From JAAYTD01 sp964472015 (GTDB lineage Bacteria > Bacteroidota > Ignavibacteria > Kapaibacteriales > UBA2268): a stretch of DNA of 42,984 nt. The position numbers were made by a program, and so were the translations under genes. Where the stretch lies: contig CAYYIP010000017.1 in NCBI GenBank assembly GCA_964472015.1, forward strand, positions 1 through 42,984. Reading direction: 5' to 3'. Of this stretch, positions 1 through 8,604 are shown in pieces (the stretch's first letter is position 1; each line of letters begins with the position of its first letter). The notes under the pieces are model-generated. The model was not told the DNA's origin. It did not search any database and worked only from the letters and a program-made list of their open reading frames with translations.

Positions 1-425
1 GATAAAATGTTACTCTTTTTTTTGTTTTTTATATTTTATATTTTATATTTGTAATCATTTATATATCAAATTGATTTATAAATTATTTTAATAAAATTTT
101 TACAATGGATACTTGTTTTATATTAACAGGTGAGCACTTAGGATATTTAACAGCTTTTTGAATTCTAAAATTATTTAAATATTGTTTTACAAATAATTTT
201 CTATATTTAGGAGAAAAGTATTAAGATTAAAAAACTCTATTTAAAAAAATCCGTAAAAGATGTAAGTGATTAAGAAAACAATAGATAATATGCTCTATAA
301 ATATTATAATTTAACAGATGATAAAATCAAGGCAATATAATTAAGGTAAAAATTATGATTTTAAAAAAAAATATGTTATTTTTGTCTTATAATATATTTA
401 ATTTTTTTTTATAGGAATAATATAT
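1..425. other. Intergenic region at left edge, no gene seen
   Basis: Very AT-rich stretch without a credible coding frame. The first bases contain GTTACTC followed by a run of T, which could be the right arm and U-tract of a terminator whose left arm lies outside the window. Short broken frames around 105-240 (for example after an ATG at 105) stop within 20 codons and are not recognisable. The only other signal is a promoter-like TATTTTTG at 377-384, annotated separately. Confidence 0.5.
377..384 (+). promoter_or_regulatory. Bacteroidota -7 element TATTTTTG
   Basis: The octamer TATTTTTG matches the Bacteroidota -7 consensus TAnnTTTG and lies 41 bases before the start of the first beta-barrel gene. 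No convincing TTTG at the -33 position is visible, so this rests on one element plus position. Confidence 0.45.
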
Positions 426-1070
426 ATGAAAAAATTTCTTTTATTTCTTACAATACCTTTGATGGTATGTATTTTAAATTTTTCAACATCATCTAATTTA
501 TTTGCTTCTAATTCTTTTGGTTTAATTCCTTATGCAGGGTATGGTTATTATAACATAAAATATAATGCTGAAGGAACATTAAAGTTTTTGGAAGAAGTAT
601 TGGATAAAACTAATTCTTCTTTTGATGCAGATGGTAATATGTGGAAAATAGGTGTTCAATTAGATATTCCTCTAGTAAATTCACTTGTTTTTTCGCCTGG
701 TATTGAATATCAACAAAATAGTTATAAAAAACGTTTACAAGTAACTACATTTGCGGCAAAAATAGAATCGGCTGATGTTACTGAACAATTTTTTAATATT
801 CCTCTTATCCTTAATTACTATTTGCAAAAAAATAGAGAAGGATTTTTTATTGGTGTTGGCCCGAAATTAGCTTTTAATCTTTCTGATGAAGAGAAGACTT
901 TTTCAAAAAAATCTATGGTAATATTAGCTGCTGCTAATGCTGGGTATCAATTACCAAGTGGTTTCCGTTTTGCAGCTTTTGCAGATTTAGCACTTACGGA
1001 TATGGCAGATTTAGACAATATAAATATAAAAAATATTTGTGCAGGTGTTATAGTTGGATTTAGATTATAA
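426..1070 (+). CDS. Outer-membrane beta-barrel protein (paralog 1)
   Basis: A 214-residue secreted protein. Residues 1 to about 28 form a signal peptide: MKK, a hydrophobic core, then a cut near LFAS-NS. The rest has the alternating aromatic/hydrophobic strands of the porin-like beta-barrel family common in Bacteroidota, with glycine-aromatic strands such as YAGYGYYNIKY near the mature N-terminus and a C-terminal strand ending GVIVGFRL, where the final residues suit BAM recognition. An AGGAA site at 413-417 precedes the ATG. The next gene is a close paralog with a near-identical signal peptide and C-terminus, so the pair arose by tandem duplication. A terminator at 1168-1202 makes this its own transcription unit. 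The family is clear; the cargo or role is not (passive pore, adhesion or structure). Confidence 0.85.
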   Translation: MKKFLLFLTIPLMVCILNFSTSSNLFASNSFGLIPYAGYGYYNIKYNAEGTLKFLEEVLDKTNSSFDADGNMWKIGVQLDIPLVNSLVFSPGIEYQQNSYKKRLQVTTFAAKIESADVTEQFFNIPLILNYYLQKNREGFFIGVGPKLAFNLSDEEKTFSKKSMVILAAANAGYQLPSGFRFAAFADLALTDMADLDNINIKNICAGVIVGFRL

Positions 1071-1167
1071 ATTGAACTTTATTGTACATTATTGTATGAA
1101 ATGTAATACATATACTTCTTTATATTATGTAATATGAAAGAATAAAAAAAATTTGTTAATGTTATCG

Positions 1168-1202
1168 AGAAGAATGGATGTTTATTCTATTCTTCTTTTT
1201 TT
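1168..1202 (+). terminator. Rho-independent terminator after beta-barrel 1
   Basis: An 11-bp stem (left arm AGAAGAATGGA at 1168-1178, right arm TCTATTCTTCT at 1186-1196, one G-U pair) with a 7-base loop, followed directly by a T run to 1202. The stem sequence closely matches the terminator after the paralogous gene at 2083. Confidence 0.85.
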
Positions 1203-1338
1203 ATAAAAATATGTAATTATATTTAATTTTTTGTATTCTAATAAAATATTTATTATTTTTATAAACAAAATAAAATAGTATTTTAAATAATTTTAAATAT
1301 TATTTAATTTTTATATTAATTTTTATAGGAACATTTAT

Positions 1339-1995
1339 ATGAAAAAATTTCTTTTAATATTTTCAATACCTTTAATGGTATATATTTTAATTTTTTCAAC
1401 TTCATCCAATTTATTTGCTTCTAATTCTTTTGGTTTAATTCCTTATGCAGGTTATGGTTATTATAACATAAAATATACTGCTGAAGGTGAACTAAAATTT
1501 TTAGAGGATGTTGTAGATGAGCAATTTACTGATAATTTTGATGCAGATGGTAATATTTGGAAAGTAGGTGTTCAATTAGAGATTCCAATAGTTAGTTCAC
1601 TTGTATTTTCACCTGGTGTTGAATATCAACAAAATAGTTATAAAAAACGTTTAGTATTGACAATGTTAGATGTTGCAAATGCAAAAATTGAATCTGACGA
1701 AGTTAAGGAGCTATTTTTAAATATTCCTCTTATGCTTAATTTTTATTTGCAAGAAAAAAATGAAGGACTTTTCATTGGTATTGGCCCGAAATTAGCTTTT
1801 AATTTTTCCGATGAAGATAAAACAATTTCAAAAAATTCTATGGTGGTTCTAGCTGCAGCTAATGTTGGGTATCAATTACCAATGGGGTTACGTATCGCAG
1901 CTTTTGCAGATTTATCTCTTACAGATATGACAGATTTGAAAAATATAGACGTAAAAAATATTTGTGCAGGTGTTATAGTTGGGTTTAGATTATAA
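1339..1995 (+). CDS. Outer-membrane beta-barrel protein (paralog 2)
   Basis: A 218-residue paralog of the gene just upstream. The signal peptide, the mature N-terminus (SNSFGLIPYAGYGYYNIKY) and the last third (ICAGVIVGFRL end) are nearly identical, while internal loops differ: around residues 55-65, and around 105-120 where this copy has about four extra residues. Loop divergence with conserved strands is what surface exposure predicts. The start ATG follows ATAGGAAC at 1325-1332, the same leader as paralog 1 (ATAGGAA). The unit ends with its own hairpin at 2083. Family assignment to the outer-membrane beta-barrel (porin-like) group is good; specific function is unknown. Recent duplication is inferred from the high similarity. 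Confidence 0.85.
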   Translation: MKKFLLIFSIPLMVYILIFSTSSNLFASNSFGLIPYAGYGYYNIKYTAEGELKFLEDVVDEQFTDNFDADGNIWKVGVQLEIPIVSSLVFSPGVEYQQNSYKKRLVLTMLDVANAKIESDEVKELFLNIPLMLNFYLQEKNEGLFIGIGPKLAFNFSDEDKTISKNSMVVLAAANVGYQLPMGLRIAAFADLSLTDMTDLKNIDVKNICAGVIVGFRL

Positions 1996-2082
1996 ATTTT
2001 TAACTAAAATTATATTTGTTTATATAATATATTTTCTATTTTATAATATATTAATTATTCATAAAATATATTAATTTATCAT

Positions 2083-2115
2083 AGAAGAATAGACATAATT
2101 AGTCTATTCTTCTTT
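2083..2115 (+). terminator. Rho-independent terminator after beta-barrel 2
   Basis: A perfect 12-bp stem (AGAAGAATAGAC at 2083-2094 and its complement at 2102-2113) with a 7-base loop. The T-tract is short (TTT before an A). The first eight stem bases are identical to the terminator at 1168, so the terminator was probably duplicated with the gene. Confidence 0.75.
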
Positions 2116-2258
2116 ATTATAATAAATATGCAAATATGAATAAATATGCAAATCAATATATAATTATTCTTAATTTAAATTTAGTTATTAGAATAGTATA
2201 TTGATTTTTCGAATTTAAATAATTATAAACTTGTTTTTAATAATAAATAATTTATAAT

Positions 2259-3236
2259 ATGATTAACAATAACAATATTATTGATAATAACAATAATAAA
2301 AAAATTAATTCAATTTCAAATAAACATTTATTACAAGATTGGATATTAGCAACTCGTCCTTGGTCTTTTCCTGCTTCTATTATTCCTCTTCTTGTTAGTT
2401 TATTTTATGTTTTTTTTATTTCAAGTAAAATTGACGGTATAGTTTATGAAGAAATAAATTTGTTAAATGGATTACTAGTTATGGTTTCAGTTATTTTGTT
2501 TCATTCATCTGCTAATCTTATAAGTGATTATAATGATTTTTTTAAAGGTGTAGATAGAAAGGATACTTATGGTTCGAAGATATTAACAGATGGTCTATTT
2601 TTTCCTATTAGTATTTTAAAATTTGGATTTTTATTATTTATAGTTGCTTCTATAATTGGTTTTTATGTATTATTTACTTCAAAATCTCAATTAGCATTAT
2701 TTATTTTAGGTATTATTGCTGCTATCAATGTTATTTTTTATTATAAATTTAAATTTAAAGCCTTTGGTGAGTTATCAATTTTTATTTCTTTTGCAATTTT
2801 ACCAACTATTACAATGAGTTATGTTTTATTGAATACATTTAATTTGCATTTACTTTTAATAAGTATTCCTATAGGTTTAATAACAACCGCTATACTTTTT
2901 GCAAATAATGTACGTGATATTTATACCGATAAACGAGCCGGAATAATTACTATTGCTATGTTACTTGGACTAAAAAAGTCACAAAATTTATATACTATTT
3001 TGATTTTAATTCCTTTTATTACAATAATTTTATTTGTAATATTTGATATACTACCTTTAACATCACTTTTATTTTTATTAGTGTTTCCTATTTCATTAAA
3101 AAATTTAAATATGATGAGAAAAGTAGTTTCTAATGGCGTTGAATCTATTGCTACATTAGATGTTATGACTGCTAAATTACAACTTATATCAGGTTTTATT
3201 TTAATACTTTCTCTTATTTTTGCTATTATAATTTAA
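2259..3236 (+). CDS. menA: 1,4-dihydroxy-2-naphthoate prenyltransferase
   Basis: A 325-residue integral membrane prenyltransferase of the UbiA superfamily, which attaches the isoprenoid tail to dihydroxynaphthoate in menaquinone synthesis. After an asparagine-rich tail of about 22 residues comes the MenA-like entry W(28)ILATRPWSFPAS. Two aspartate motifs that bind Mg-diphosphate are visible: N86-LISD-Y-N-D93 with D99, and N217-VRD-IYTD224-KRAG. About eight or nine hydrophobic segments fill the rest. The ANLISDYNDFFKG and NNVRDIYTDKRAG motifs fit MenA better than UbiA or heme/chlorophyll enzymes. No other men genes are in the window. The Asn-rich N-terminus probably reflects AT-driven low complexity. 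No clear Shine-Dalgarno precedes the start. Confidence 0.88.
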   Translation: MINNNNIIDNNNNKKINSISNKHLLQDWILATRPWSFPASIIPLLVSLFYVFFISSKIDGIVYEEINLLNGLLVMVSVILFHSSANLISDYNDFFKGVDRKDTYGSKILTDGLFFPISILKFGFLLFIVASIIGFYVLFTSKSQLALFILGIIAAINVIFYYKFKFKAFGELSIFISFAILPTITMSYVLLNTFNLHLLLISIPIGLITTAILFANNVRDIYTDKRAGIITIAMLLGLKKSQNLYTILILIPFITIILFVIFDILPLTSLLFLLVFPISLKNLNMMRKVVSNGVESIATLDVMTAKLQLISGFILILSLIFAIII

Positions 3237-3291
3237 ATTTTAATAATATTTATAAATAAAATAATAATTATAAAAAAAATTAATTTAGGTT

Positions 3292-3909
3292 ATGAAAACT
3301 ACTATTATATCTCTTATTATAGCTGCTTTTTTATGGTTTTTAATGTTTTCCCCTTTGACTTCCTCTTTATTTAATTTTTGGGTTCTTATGTCCTTTTCGG
3401 GTATTATTCTTATTTTACTTAGTTTGTTTTTTAATAAAGGTTTTTATAATAATATTCATTTTAATTTAAAAGCGGTTGTTTATGGTATATTATCAGCAAT
3501 TATATTGTGGTTTATTTTTTGGATTGGTAATGAAATATCAAGTTTAATTTTTAGTTTTACTAGTAAGCAAGTTAATTTAATCTATGATATAAAGACAGGT
3601 AGTAATCCTGTATTTTTGATATTTTTATTAGTTTTTATTATTGCACCTGCTGAAGAAATATTTTGGCGTGGTTTTATACAAAATAAATTTAGTGAGCGTT
3701 GGAATTCTAATGTTGGATTTATTTTAACAACATTTTTTTATGCTATAATTCATATCTTTTCTCTTAATTTTATTTTGATTATGGCAGCTTTAGTTGCAGG
3801 TATATTTTGGGGTCTTATGTATAAATATAATTCGAAAAATCTTTTACCTTTGATTATTTCACATTCAGTTTGGGATGTCTTAGTTTTTATAATTTTTCCT
3901 ATATATTAA
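3292..3909 (+). CDS. CPBP-family intramembrane metalloprotease
   Basis: A 205-residue membrane protein with about six or seven hydrophobic segments. All three motifs of the CPBP (CaaX protease and bacteriocin-processing, Abi) family are present: E121-E122 with R126 in EEIFWRGF, H154 in FFYAIIH, and H191 with D195 in SHSVWD. These residues coordinate zinc and form the intramembrane active site in the Rce1 type. Substrates in Bacteroidota are unknown; family members process peptides or prenylated proteins or act in self-immunity. It sits 55 bases after menA and 82 before cinA on the same strand, so co-transcription is likely, but no functional link with either neighbour is known. Confidence 0.85.
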   Translation: MKTTIISLIIAAFLWFLMFSPLTSSLFNFWVLMSFSGIILILLSLFFNKGFYNNIHFNLKAVVYGILSAIILWFIFWIGNEISSLIFSFTSKQVNLIYDIKTGSNPVFLIFLLVFIIAPAEEIFWRGFIQNKFSERWNSNVGFILTTFFYAIIHIFSLNFILIMAALVAGIFWGLMYKYNSKNLLPLIISHSVWDVLVFIIFPIY

Positions 3910-3960
3910 TTTATTAAGTAATATAATTAAATAAAGAATTAAAGCAATAAATAATCTTAA

Positions 3961-3990
3961 AAAATAAAAAAAAATAAAAAAAAATAAAAA
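3961..3990 (+). repeat. Three tandem copies of AAAATAAAAA abutting cinA start
   Basis: A 10-bp unit occurs three times without interruption (3961-3970, 3971-3980, 3981-3990) and ends one base before the ATG of cinA at 3992. It fills the place where a ribosome binding site would lie. A-rich leaders aid translation in Bacteroidota, so copy-number change could alter expression; that is inference. Confidence 0.9.
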
Positions 3991-3991
3991 A

Positions 3992-5278
3992 ATGAAAGCA
4001 ACAATTGTTACAATAGGTGATGAAATTTTAATTGGTCAAATTTGTGATACAAATTCTCAATTTATCTCAAATAAATTAACATTATTAGGTATAGAAGTTA
4101 TTAATATTTTTTCTATTGCGGATCAAGCTCTTGCTATAAAAGAAACTATTGAAATGGCAATGCAAAAATCCGATATAGTAATTGTTACGGGCGGTTTGGG
4201 GCCAACAAAAGATGATATAACAAAAAAAGTTTTAGCAGATTATTTTGGTTCTAATTTAGTTTTAAATCTTCAAGTTAGTGAACAGATCAAAAAAATGTGT
4301 TATTTAAGAGGCGTTGAACCTAATGAACTAAATAAGCAACAAGCACTATTACCCGATAATTGTGTTGTGTTATCAAATGAAAAAGGTACTGCTTCCGGTA
4401 TGTGGTTTAACAAAAATAATAAAATTTTGATTTCTTTGCCAGGTGTTCCTTTTGAAATGATACATTTAATGGAAACACAAGTTATTTCTAAATTAAAATC
4501 TATAGCAAAGAATTTATTGTTTGATTATAGATTACTTACAGTTTATGGAGTGCCTGAGTCAGCTTTATCTATATTTTTATCAGAATGGGAAAATAATTTA
4601 GAATCTTATTATATTGATAATGATAATTTAATGCAACTTGCTTATTTACCATCGACTACTATGATAAAACTTAGAATTACTGCCAAAGGTTCTGCAGTTA
4701 ATTATCTCGATTTTGAATTTGAAAAATTACAATTGTTATTAAAACGATATAAAAATATAAATAATAAAGATAAAGAATTGCCACCTAAATTTTTATTTAC
4801 TACTGGTTCTAATGACAATATAGAAACTTTATTTGCTAATGTTCTAAATAAAACAAACGCAACTGTATGTACAGCTGAAAGTTGTACCGGTGGTTATATT
4901 GCTCATCTTATAACATCTATTCCGGGTAGTTCTAAATATTTTAAAGGTTCAATAATTGCCTATTCCAATGTAATAAAAAATGAAATACTTAATATCCCAA
5001 ATAAAATAATAGATACTTATGGTGCAGTAAGTGAACAAGTTGTTAGACTTATGGCAGAAAATGTAAAAAAAATTATGAAAACTGATTATAGTATTGCAAC
5101 ATCTGGAATTGCAGGCCCAGATGGGGGCAGTGAACAAAAACCTGTAGGAACAGTTTGGATCGCAGTGGCAACACCTAACGGTATTTTTTCGTCAAAATAT
5201 AATTTTTCTGCAACACGTGAACGTGTTATTGGTAAATCTGCAATAGAAGCTATGAAAATGCTTTTGGAACATTTTTAA
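3992..5278 (+). CDS. cinA: CinA-like protein, nicotinamide-nucleotide amidase
   Basis: A 428-residue two-domain protein of normal family length. Residues 1 to about 170 form the molybdopterin-binding-like (COG1058) domain, opening MKATIVTIGDEILIGQ and carrying GGLGPTKDD at 67-75. Residues about 275-428 form the CinA/PncC domain, with TAESCTGG at 294-301 and SGIAGPDGG at 371-379. The PncC domain deamidates nicotinamide mononucleotide to nicotinate mononucleotide for NAD recycling; the N-terminal domain has ADP-ribose pyrophosphatase activity in characterised two-domain members. The start is fixed by the conserved IGDEILIG opening and is preceded by the A-rich tandem repeat. It converges with hpnE, 66 bases away. 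Confidence 0.93.
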   Translation: MKATIVTIGDEILIGQICDTNSQFISNKLTLLGIEVINIFSIADQALAIKETIEMAMQKSDIVIVTGGLGPTKDDITKKVLADYFGSNLVLNLQVSEQIKKMCYLRGVEPNELNKQQALLPDNCVVLSNEKGTASGMWFNKNNKILISLPGVPFEMIHLMETQVISKLKSIAKNLLFDYRLLTVYGVPESALSIFLSEWENNLESYYIDNDNLMQLAYLPSTTMIKLRITAKGSAVNYLDFEFEKLQLLLKRYKNINNKDKELPPKFLFTTGSNDNIETLFANVLNKTNATVCTAESCTGGYIAHLITSIPGSSKYFKGSIIAYSNVIKNEILNIPNKIIDTYGAVSEQVVRLMAENVKKIMKTDYSIATSGIAGPDGGSEQKPVGTVWIAVATPNGIFSSKYNFSATRERVIGKSAIEAMKMLLEHF

Positions 5279-5344
5279 ATATTTTATTTTAAATATTTAC
5301 TTTTATATTTTATTTAAAATACTTATTAAAAAATACAATAAAAA

Positions 5345-6631
5345 TTAATATAATTTTATAATTTCTTCTGCCGCAAGCTTTGCACTTAAAGCAGCACCCT
5401 CTATTGTTGCAGGTAATTTTGTGTTAGTCCAAGTTCCTGCAAGGAATAAATTAGAAATATTTGTTTTTGTACTATTTCTTAATTTATTATTTTTATTATT
5501 TATTAGTATAGTAGCTTTTTTATCTCTTAATATTCGATAAGAACAAATCGCTGCTTTTTTTGTTTCAGGAATTAATAAATTTAATTCTTCTAATATAATT
5601 TTTATCAGTTCATTATTAGATAAATTTTCTAATTCTTTTGATGCAGCACTTATTGTTATTGCTAATAACTGTTTATTGTTATCAATTATTTTTTTATTGA
5701 ATACCCACTGAATATTAGTATCAATAGCACAAAAAAATTCTTTATTCATTACTATTTTATCAAATAGTAAATAAATTGAAATTATTGTTGAATAATCAAA
5801 ATAGTTATTTATAATACTAGGAATTAATTTATATATTTCATTATTTGGTATAGTAGAAATTATATAATCAGCCTTTATTATGTGTCTATCGTTAAGCATT
5901 ATACCATAACATTTATTTTGTTCTGCTAATAATTCTATTACTTTTTTTCCTAAAATTAATTTACTATTGTTTTTTTCTAAATTTTTTGAAAAATTAGAAA
6001 AAATATTATTAAAATTAGTTGTTGAAAATACTAGGTTTTTCTCTTTATCCTTTCCAAATATAAATTTATCTAATACTGTTAAAAATAAATTAGTAGATGA
6101 GTTTTCTATATTAGTATTTAAAGTTGCTAATACTATTGGTTCCCAAAAATATTTAATACAATTTTTACTTTGTTTTTTCTGTTGTAAAAATTCTAATATA
6201 GAAATATCATTTTCATAATAATTATTTTTTGAAAATACTACTTTTCTTATGTTTATTTTATCTTTAATAGAAAGCGATTTTAAATTAAATAATCCAAATA
6301 AAGTTCCTATCTTTCCCGGCAATACATTACAATTAAATATGAAATTTTCTGTATTTTTGTTTATAAATTCTATCTTTAAGGACTTATTATACTTAAATAA
6401 ATTACTCGAGCCTAACCATTTTATTAATTGAAAAAAATTTGTATATAATCCTGCAAAAATATGCTGTCCATTATCTATTTCTAAACCTATAGTTTTATCG
6501 TAAAAAGAAAAACATCTACCACCAATATGTTGCTTAGATTCTATGACAGTTACTTTAAATCCATTTTCTATTAAAAACATTGCAGAAGAGATTCCCGCAA
6601 TTCCTGCACCTATAATAATAACTTCTTTCAT
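5345..6631 (-). CDS. hpnE: Hydroxysqualene dehydroxylase (HpnE-type FAD oxidoreductase)
   Basis: A 428-residue FAD-dependent amine-oxidase/phytoene-desaturase superfamily enzyme. The N-terminal Rossmann motif is GAGIAG (8-13), followed by E31 and GGRC (37-40). DNGQH at 53-57 is the signature that separates HpnE from phytoene desaturases, and the C-terminal FAD motif reads AGTWT (398-402) with LPATIEGAALS. HpnE reduces hydroxysqualene to squalene in the HpnCDE route to hopanoids. Neither hpnC, hpnD nor a squalene cyclase lies in the window, so the gene is isolated here. Many lysines and asparagines replace commoner residues, as elsewhere in this AT-rich genome. A role in carotenoid desaturation is the main alternative. 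Confidence 0.8.
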   Translation of the reverse strand: MKEVIIIGAGIAGISSAMFLIENGFKVTVIESKQHIGGRCFSFYDKTIGLEIDNGQHIFAGLYTNFFQLIKWLGSSNLFKYNKSLKIEFINKNTENFIFNCNVLPGKIGTLFGLFNLKSLSIKDKINIRKVVFSKNNYYENDISILEFLQQKKQSKNCIKYFWEPIVLATLNTNIENSSTNLFLTVLDKFIFGKDKEKNLVFSTTNFNNIFSNFSKNLEKNNSKLILGKKVIELLAEQNKCYGIMLNDRHIIKADYIISTIPNNEIYKLIPSIINNYFDYSTIISIYLLFDKIVMNKEFFCAIDTNIQWVFNKKIIDNNKQLLAITISAASKELENLSNNELIKIILEELNLLIPETKKAAICSYRILRDKKATILINNKNNKLRNSTKTNISNLFLAGTWTNTKLPATIEGAALSAKLAAEEIIKLY

Positions 6632-6831
6632 TTAGTTTAATAATTTTTTTAATTTTAAATATAATTATTGATTTTATACAAAATACAATAATGCAATATA
6701 ATATTTAATTGAAATATAAATTATATCATATATAAAATTAAATAATTAATAACATCTTATATTATTTGTATTAAAATTTTTATTTGGCTTAGTTTTTGCT
6801 ATTTATATTTAAATTGTAAATTAAAAAAGAT

Positions 6832-7821
6832 ATGAAACTAAAGCCTAATAATACAGTTATACAAAATAATGCTGCTATACAAAAAAATATACAATCAACT
6901 TCTATATTAGAAAATATTATAGATGGTTTCCTTTTATATTGTCAAAAAGAAAAAAGGTTTTCAGACAATACTATTGTAACATATTCAATTGCACTTTCTC
7001 AACTTTGTTCTTATTTTCTTAATGAATATAATGAAATTCCAAGTATAAATTCTATAACTATCAATATGCTAAGACCTTTTCTTGGTTGGTTAGATGATCA
7101 AGGTATTTCTCGTAACTCTTTAAGACTTAAAGTTTCAGCTATCAAATCCTTTTTTAAATATTGTTATAAAAAAGAAATTACTTCTAAAAATGTAGCCGCT
7201 AATATTATTGTTCCAAAACGAGAGAAAAAAATACCATCATATTTATTGGAAGATGAAGTTGATGTTTTAATTTCAAAAGTAGGAAATAAAACTTATAAAA
7301 ATAACAGTAAGTTAATAAATGAATTTGATAAAGCACGTAATACTGCACTAATAGAATTACTATATAGTAGTGGCTTAAGAATTAGTGAAGCACTCAGTAT
7401 AAAATTTAATGATATTAACTTTGAAACAAATGTAGTTAAGGTTTTAGGTAAAGGAAATAAACAAAGAATAACACCTATTGGCGTAAAAGCTATTGATGCT
7501 ATAAATAATTATCTAAATCTTAGAAAGCGAATTCCAACTAATTTGAAAGAAATCTTTATTACGAATAAAGGTACAAAATATACTGCTAATGCAGCGTGGC
7601 GAATGATAAATAAGAATATGCAAGATGTAACACAAGCAAAACAAAAAAGTCCTCATATTTTAAGACATTCTTGTGCAACTCATTTGCTAAATGCAGGGGC
7701 AGAACTTCTTGCAGTTAGTGAAATTTTAGGACACAGTTCAATATCTACAACTCAAATTTATACGCATGTATCTACTGCAAGACTAAAACAAGTGTATAAA
7801 CAAGCACATCCCAAAGCATAA
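6832..7821 (+). CDS. xerD: Tyrosine recombinase XerC/XerD
   Basis: A 329-residue site-specific recombinase. The core-binding (SAM-like) domain spans about 25-115 and the catalytic domain about 135-325. All six catalytic residues are seen: R183 (GLRISEAL), K207 (GKGNK), H275 and R278 (HILRH), H301 (LGHSS) and nucleophile Y310 (QIYTH). These features match XerC/XerD, which resolve chromosome dimers at dif with FtsK. An Asn/Gln-rich extension of about 24 residues precedes the usual start, so an internal start cannot be excluded. No adjacent mobile element, excisionase or att-like repeat is visible, which argues for a housekeeping Xer rather than an integrase. XerC versus XerD cannot be decided here. 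Confidence 0.85.
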   Translation: MKLKPNNTVIQNNAAIQKNIQSTSILENIIDGFLLYCQKEKRFSDNTIVTYSIALSQLCSYFLNEYNEIPSINSITINMLRPFLGWLDDQGISRNSLRLKVSAIKSFFKYCYKKEITSKNVAANIIVPKREKKIPSYLLEDEVDVLISKVGNKTYKNNSKLINEFDKARNTALIELLYSSGLRISEALSIKFNDINFETNVVKVLGKGNKQRITPIGVKAIDAINNYLNLRKRIPTNLKEIFITNKGTKYTANAAWRMINKNMQDVTQAKQKSPHILRHSCATHLLNAGAELLAVSEILGHSSISTTQIYTHVSTARLKQVYKQAHPKA

Positions 7822-7909
7822 ATATTTATAATTACTTTATTAATAAATTATTAATTATTACTAATAAAAATTTAATAATATATTTTTTATAAGTTTATGT
7901 AAAATATAT

Positions 7910-7940
7910 TTTGTCTTTTGAAAAAAAAATAGTATTTTTG
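7910..7940 (+). promoter_or_regulatory. Bacteroidota promoter for rplS
   Basis: TTTG at 7910-7913 and TATTTTTG at 7933-7940 are separated by 19 bases, matching TTTG-N19-TAnnTTTG. The start codon of rplS lies about 84 bases downstream. Confidence 0.65.
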
Positions 7941-8023
7941 TAATTCTATAATCTTGAATAAAAAATATTAAAAATATTAAAAAAATATTTAAAGAATAAT
8001 AAAATAAAGTGGAGATAAATATA

Positions 8024-8416
8024 ATGCAAACAGTTGATCAAGTCAACGCAATGTTAAGTGAACGAGCACTTGGTTTTCGTAAAGAAAAAGACGGTGAGGC
8101 ATATTGCGAAATCCCTGATTTTAAATCTGGTGATATGTTAAATGTAGCAGTTCGCGTTGTAGAAGGTGAAAAAGAACGTATTCAAAACTTTAGAGGTATT
8201 GTAATAGGTAGACGAGGTGCTGGCGTTAATGAAACTTTTAGAATTAGAAAGATTTCAAATGGAGTTGGCGTAGAAAGAGTTTTTCCTTTATACTCACCAA
8301 TGCTTCAAAGTATTACTATGATTAAAGAAGGACGTTCTCGTCGAGCAAAACTTTATTATTTACGTGGAATGTCAGACAAGAAAATTAGACAAAAAATTAG
8401 CAAAAATGTAAAGTAA
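8024..8416 (+). CDS. rplS: 50S ribosomal protein L19
   Basis: A 130-residue L19, a component of the large subunit at the 30S interface. The core motifs are clear: FKSGDMLNVAVRVVEGEKER, FRGIVIGRRGAGVNETF, ISNGVGVERVFPLYSP and RRAKLYYLRG. The longest frame opens at a GTG at 8009, but that GTG is part of a GTGGAG Shine-Dalgarno stretch (GGAG 8011-8014) nine bases before the ATG at 8024. Starting at 8024 gives MQTVDQVN, the expected N-terminus, so I choose it. A short basic C-terminal tail (MSDKKIRQKISKNVK) extends past the usual end. It has its own promoter (7910-7940) and terminator (8491-8522), so it appears monocistronic. The common neighbours trmD, rimM and rpsP are absent. Confidence 0.95.
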   Translation: MQTVDQVNAMLSERALGFRKEKDGEAYCEIPDFKSGDMLNVAVRVVEGEKERIQNFRGIVIGRRGAGVNETFRIRKISNGVGVERVFPLYSPMLQSITMIKEGRSRRAKLYYLRGMSDKKIRQKISKNVK

Positions 8417-8490
8417 AACTTTTATAATTATATAAAATTTATATAAAGAAATACATTTCTTTATAACTATTTATTTTTTGGTATTTTCAT

Positions 8491-8522
8491 AAAAGTGCAT
8501 AATTATATTGCACTTTTTTTTT
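8491..8522 (+). terminator. Rho-independent terminator after rplS
   Basis: Stem AAAAGTGCA (8491-8499) with TGCACTTTT (8509-8517), a 9-base AT loop, and an uninterrupted T run to 8522. Confidence 0.88.
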
Positions 8523-8604
8523 ATCCTATTTATCTTTTATAATATATTTTTAAAAGTTATTATATCTTTAAGAAGTATCTTTTTTTTATTAAATATTATG
8601 AGTT

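Noticed and set aside
105..240. Remnant gene in the left-edge region
   Set aside because: Frames stop within 20 codons and no family could be recognised.
4949..5137. Antisense open frame inside cinA
   Set aside because: Lies within a well-conserved coding region on the other strand and has no recognisable features.
6832..7821. Phage or element integrase
   Set aside because: No att repeats, excisionase, tRNA or mobile genes nearby, and the sequence fits chromosomal XerC/D.
8525..8604. Possible TPP riboswitch before thiN
   Set aside because: No conserved THI-box sequence (CUGAGA or ACCUGAUC-like) and the gap is only about 80 bases of AT-rich DNA.
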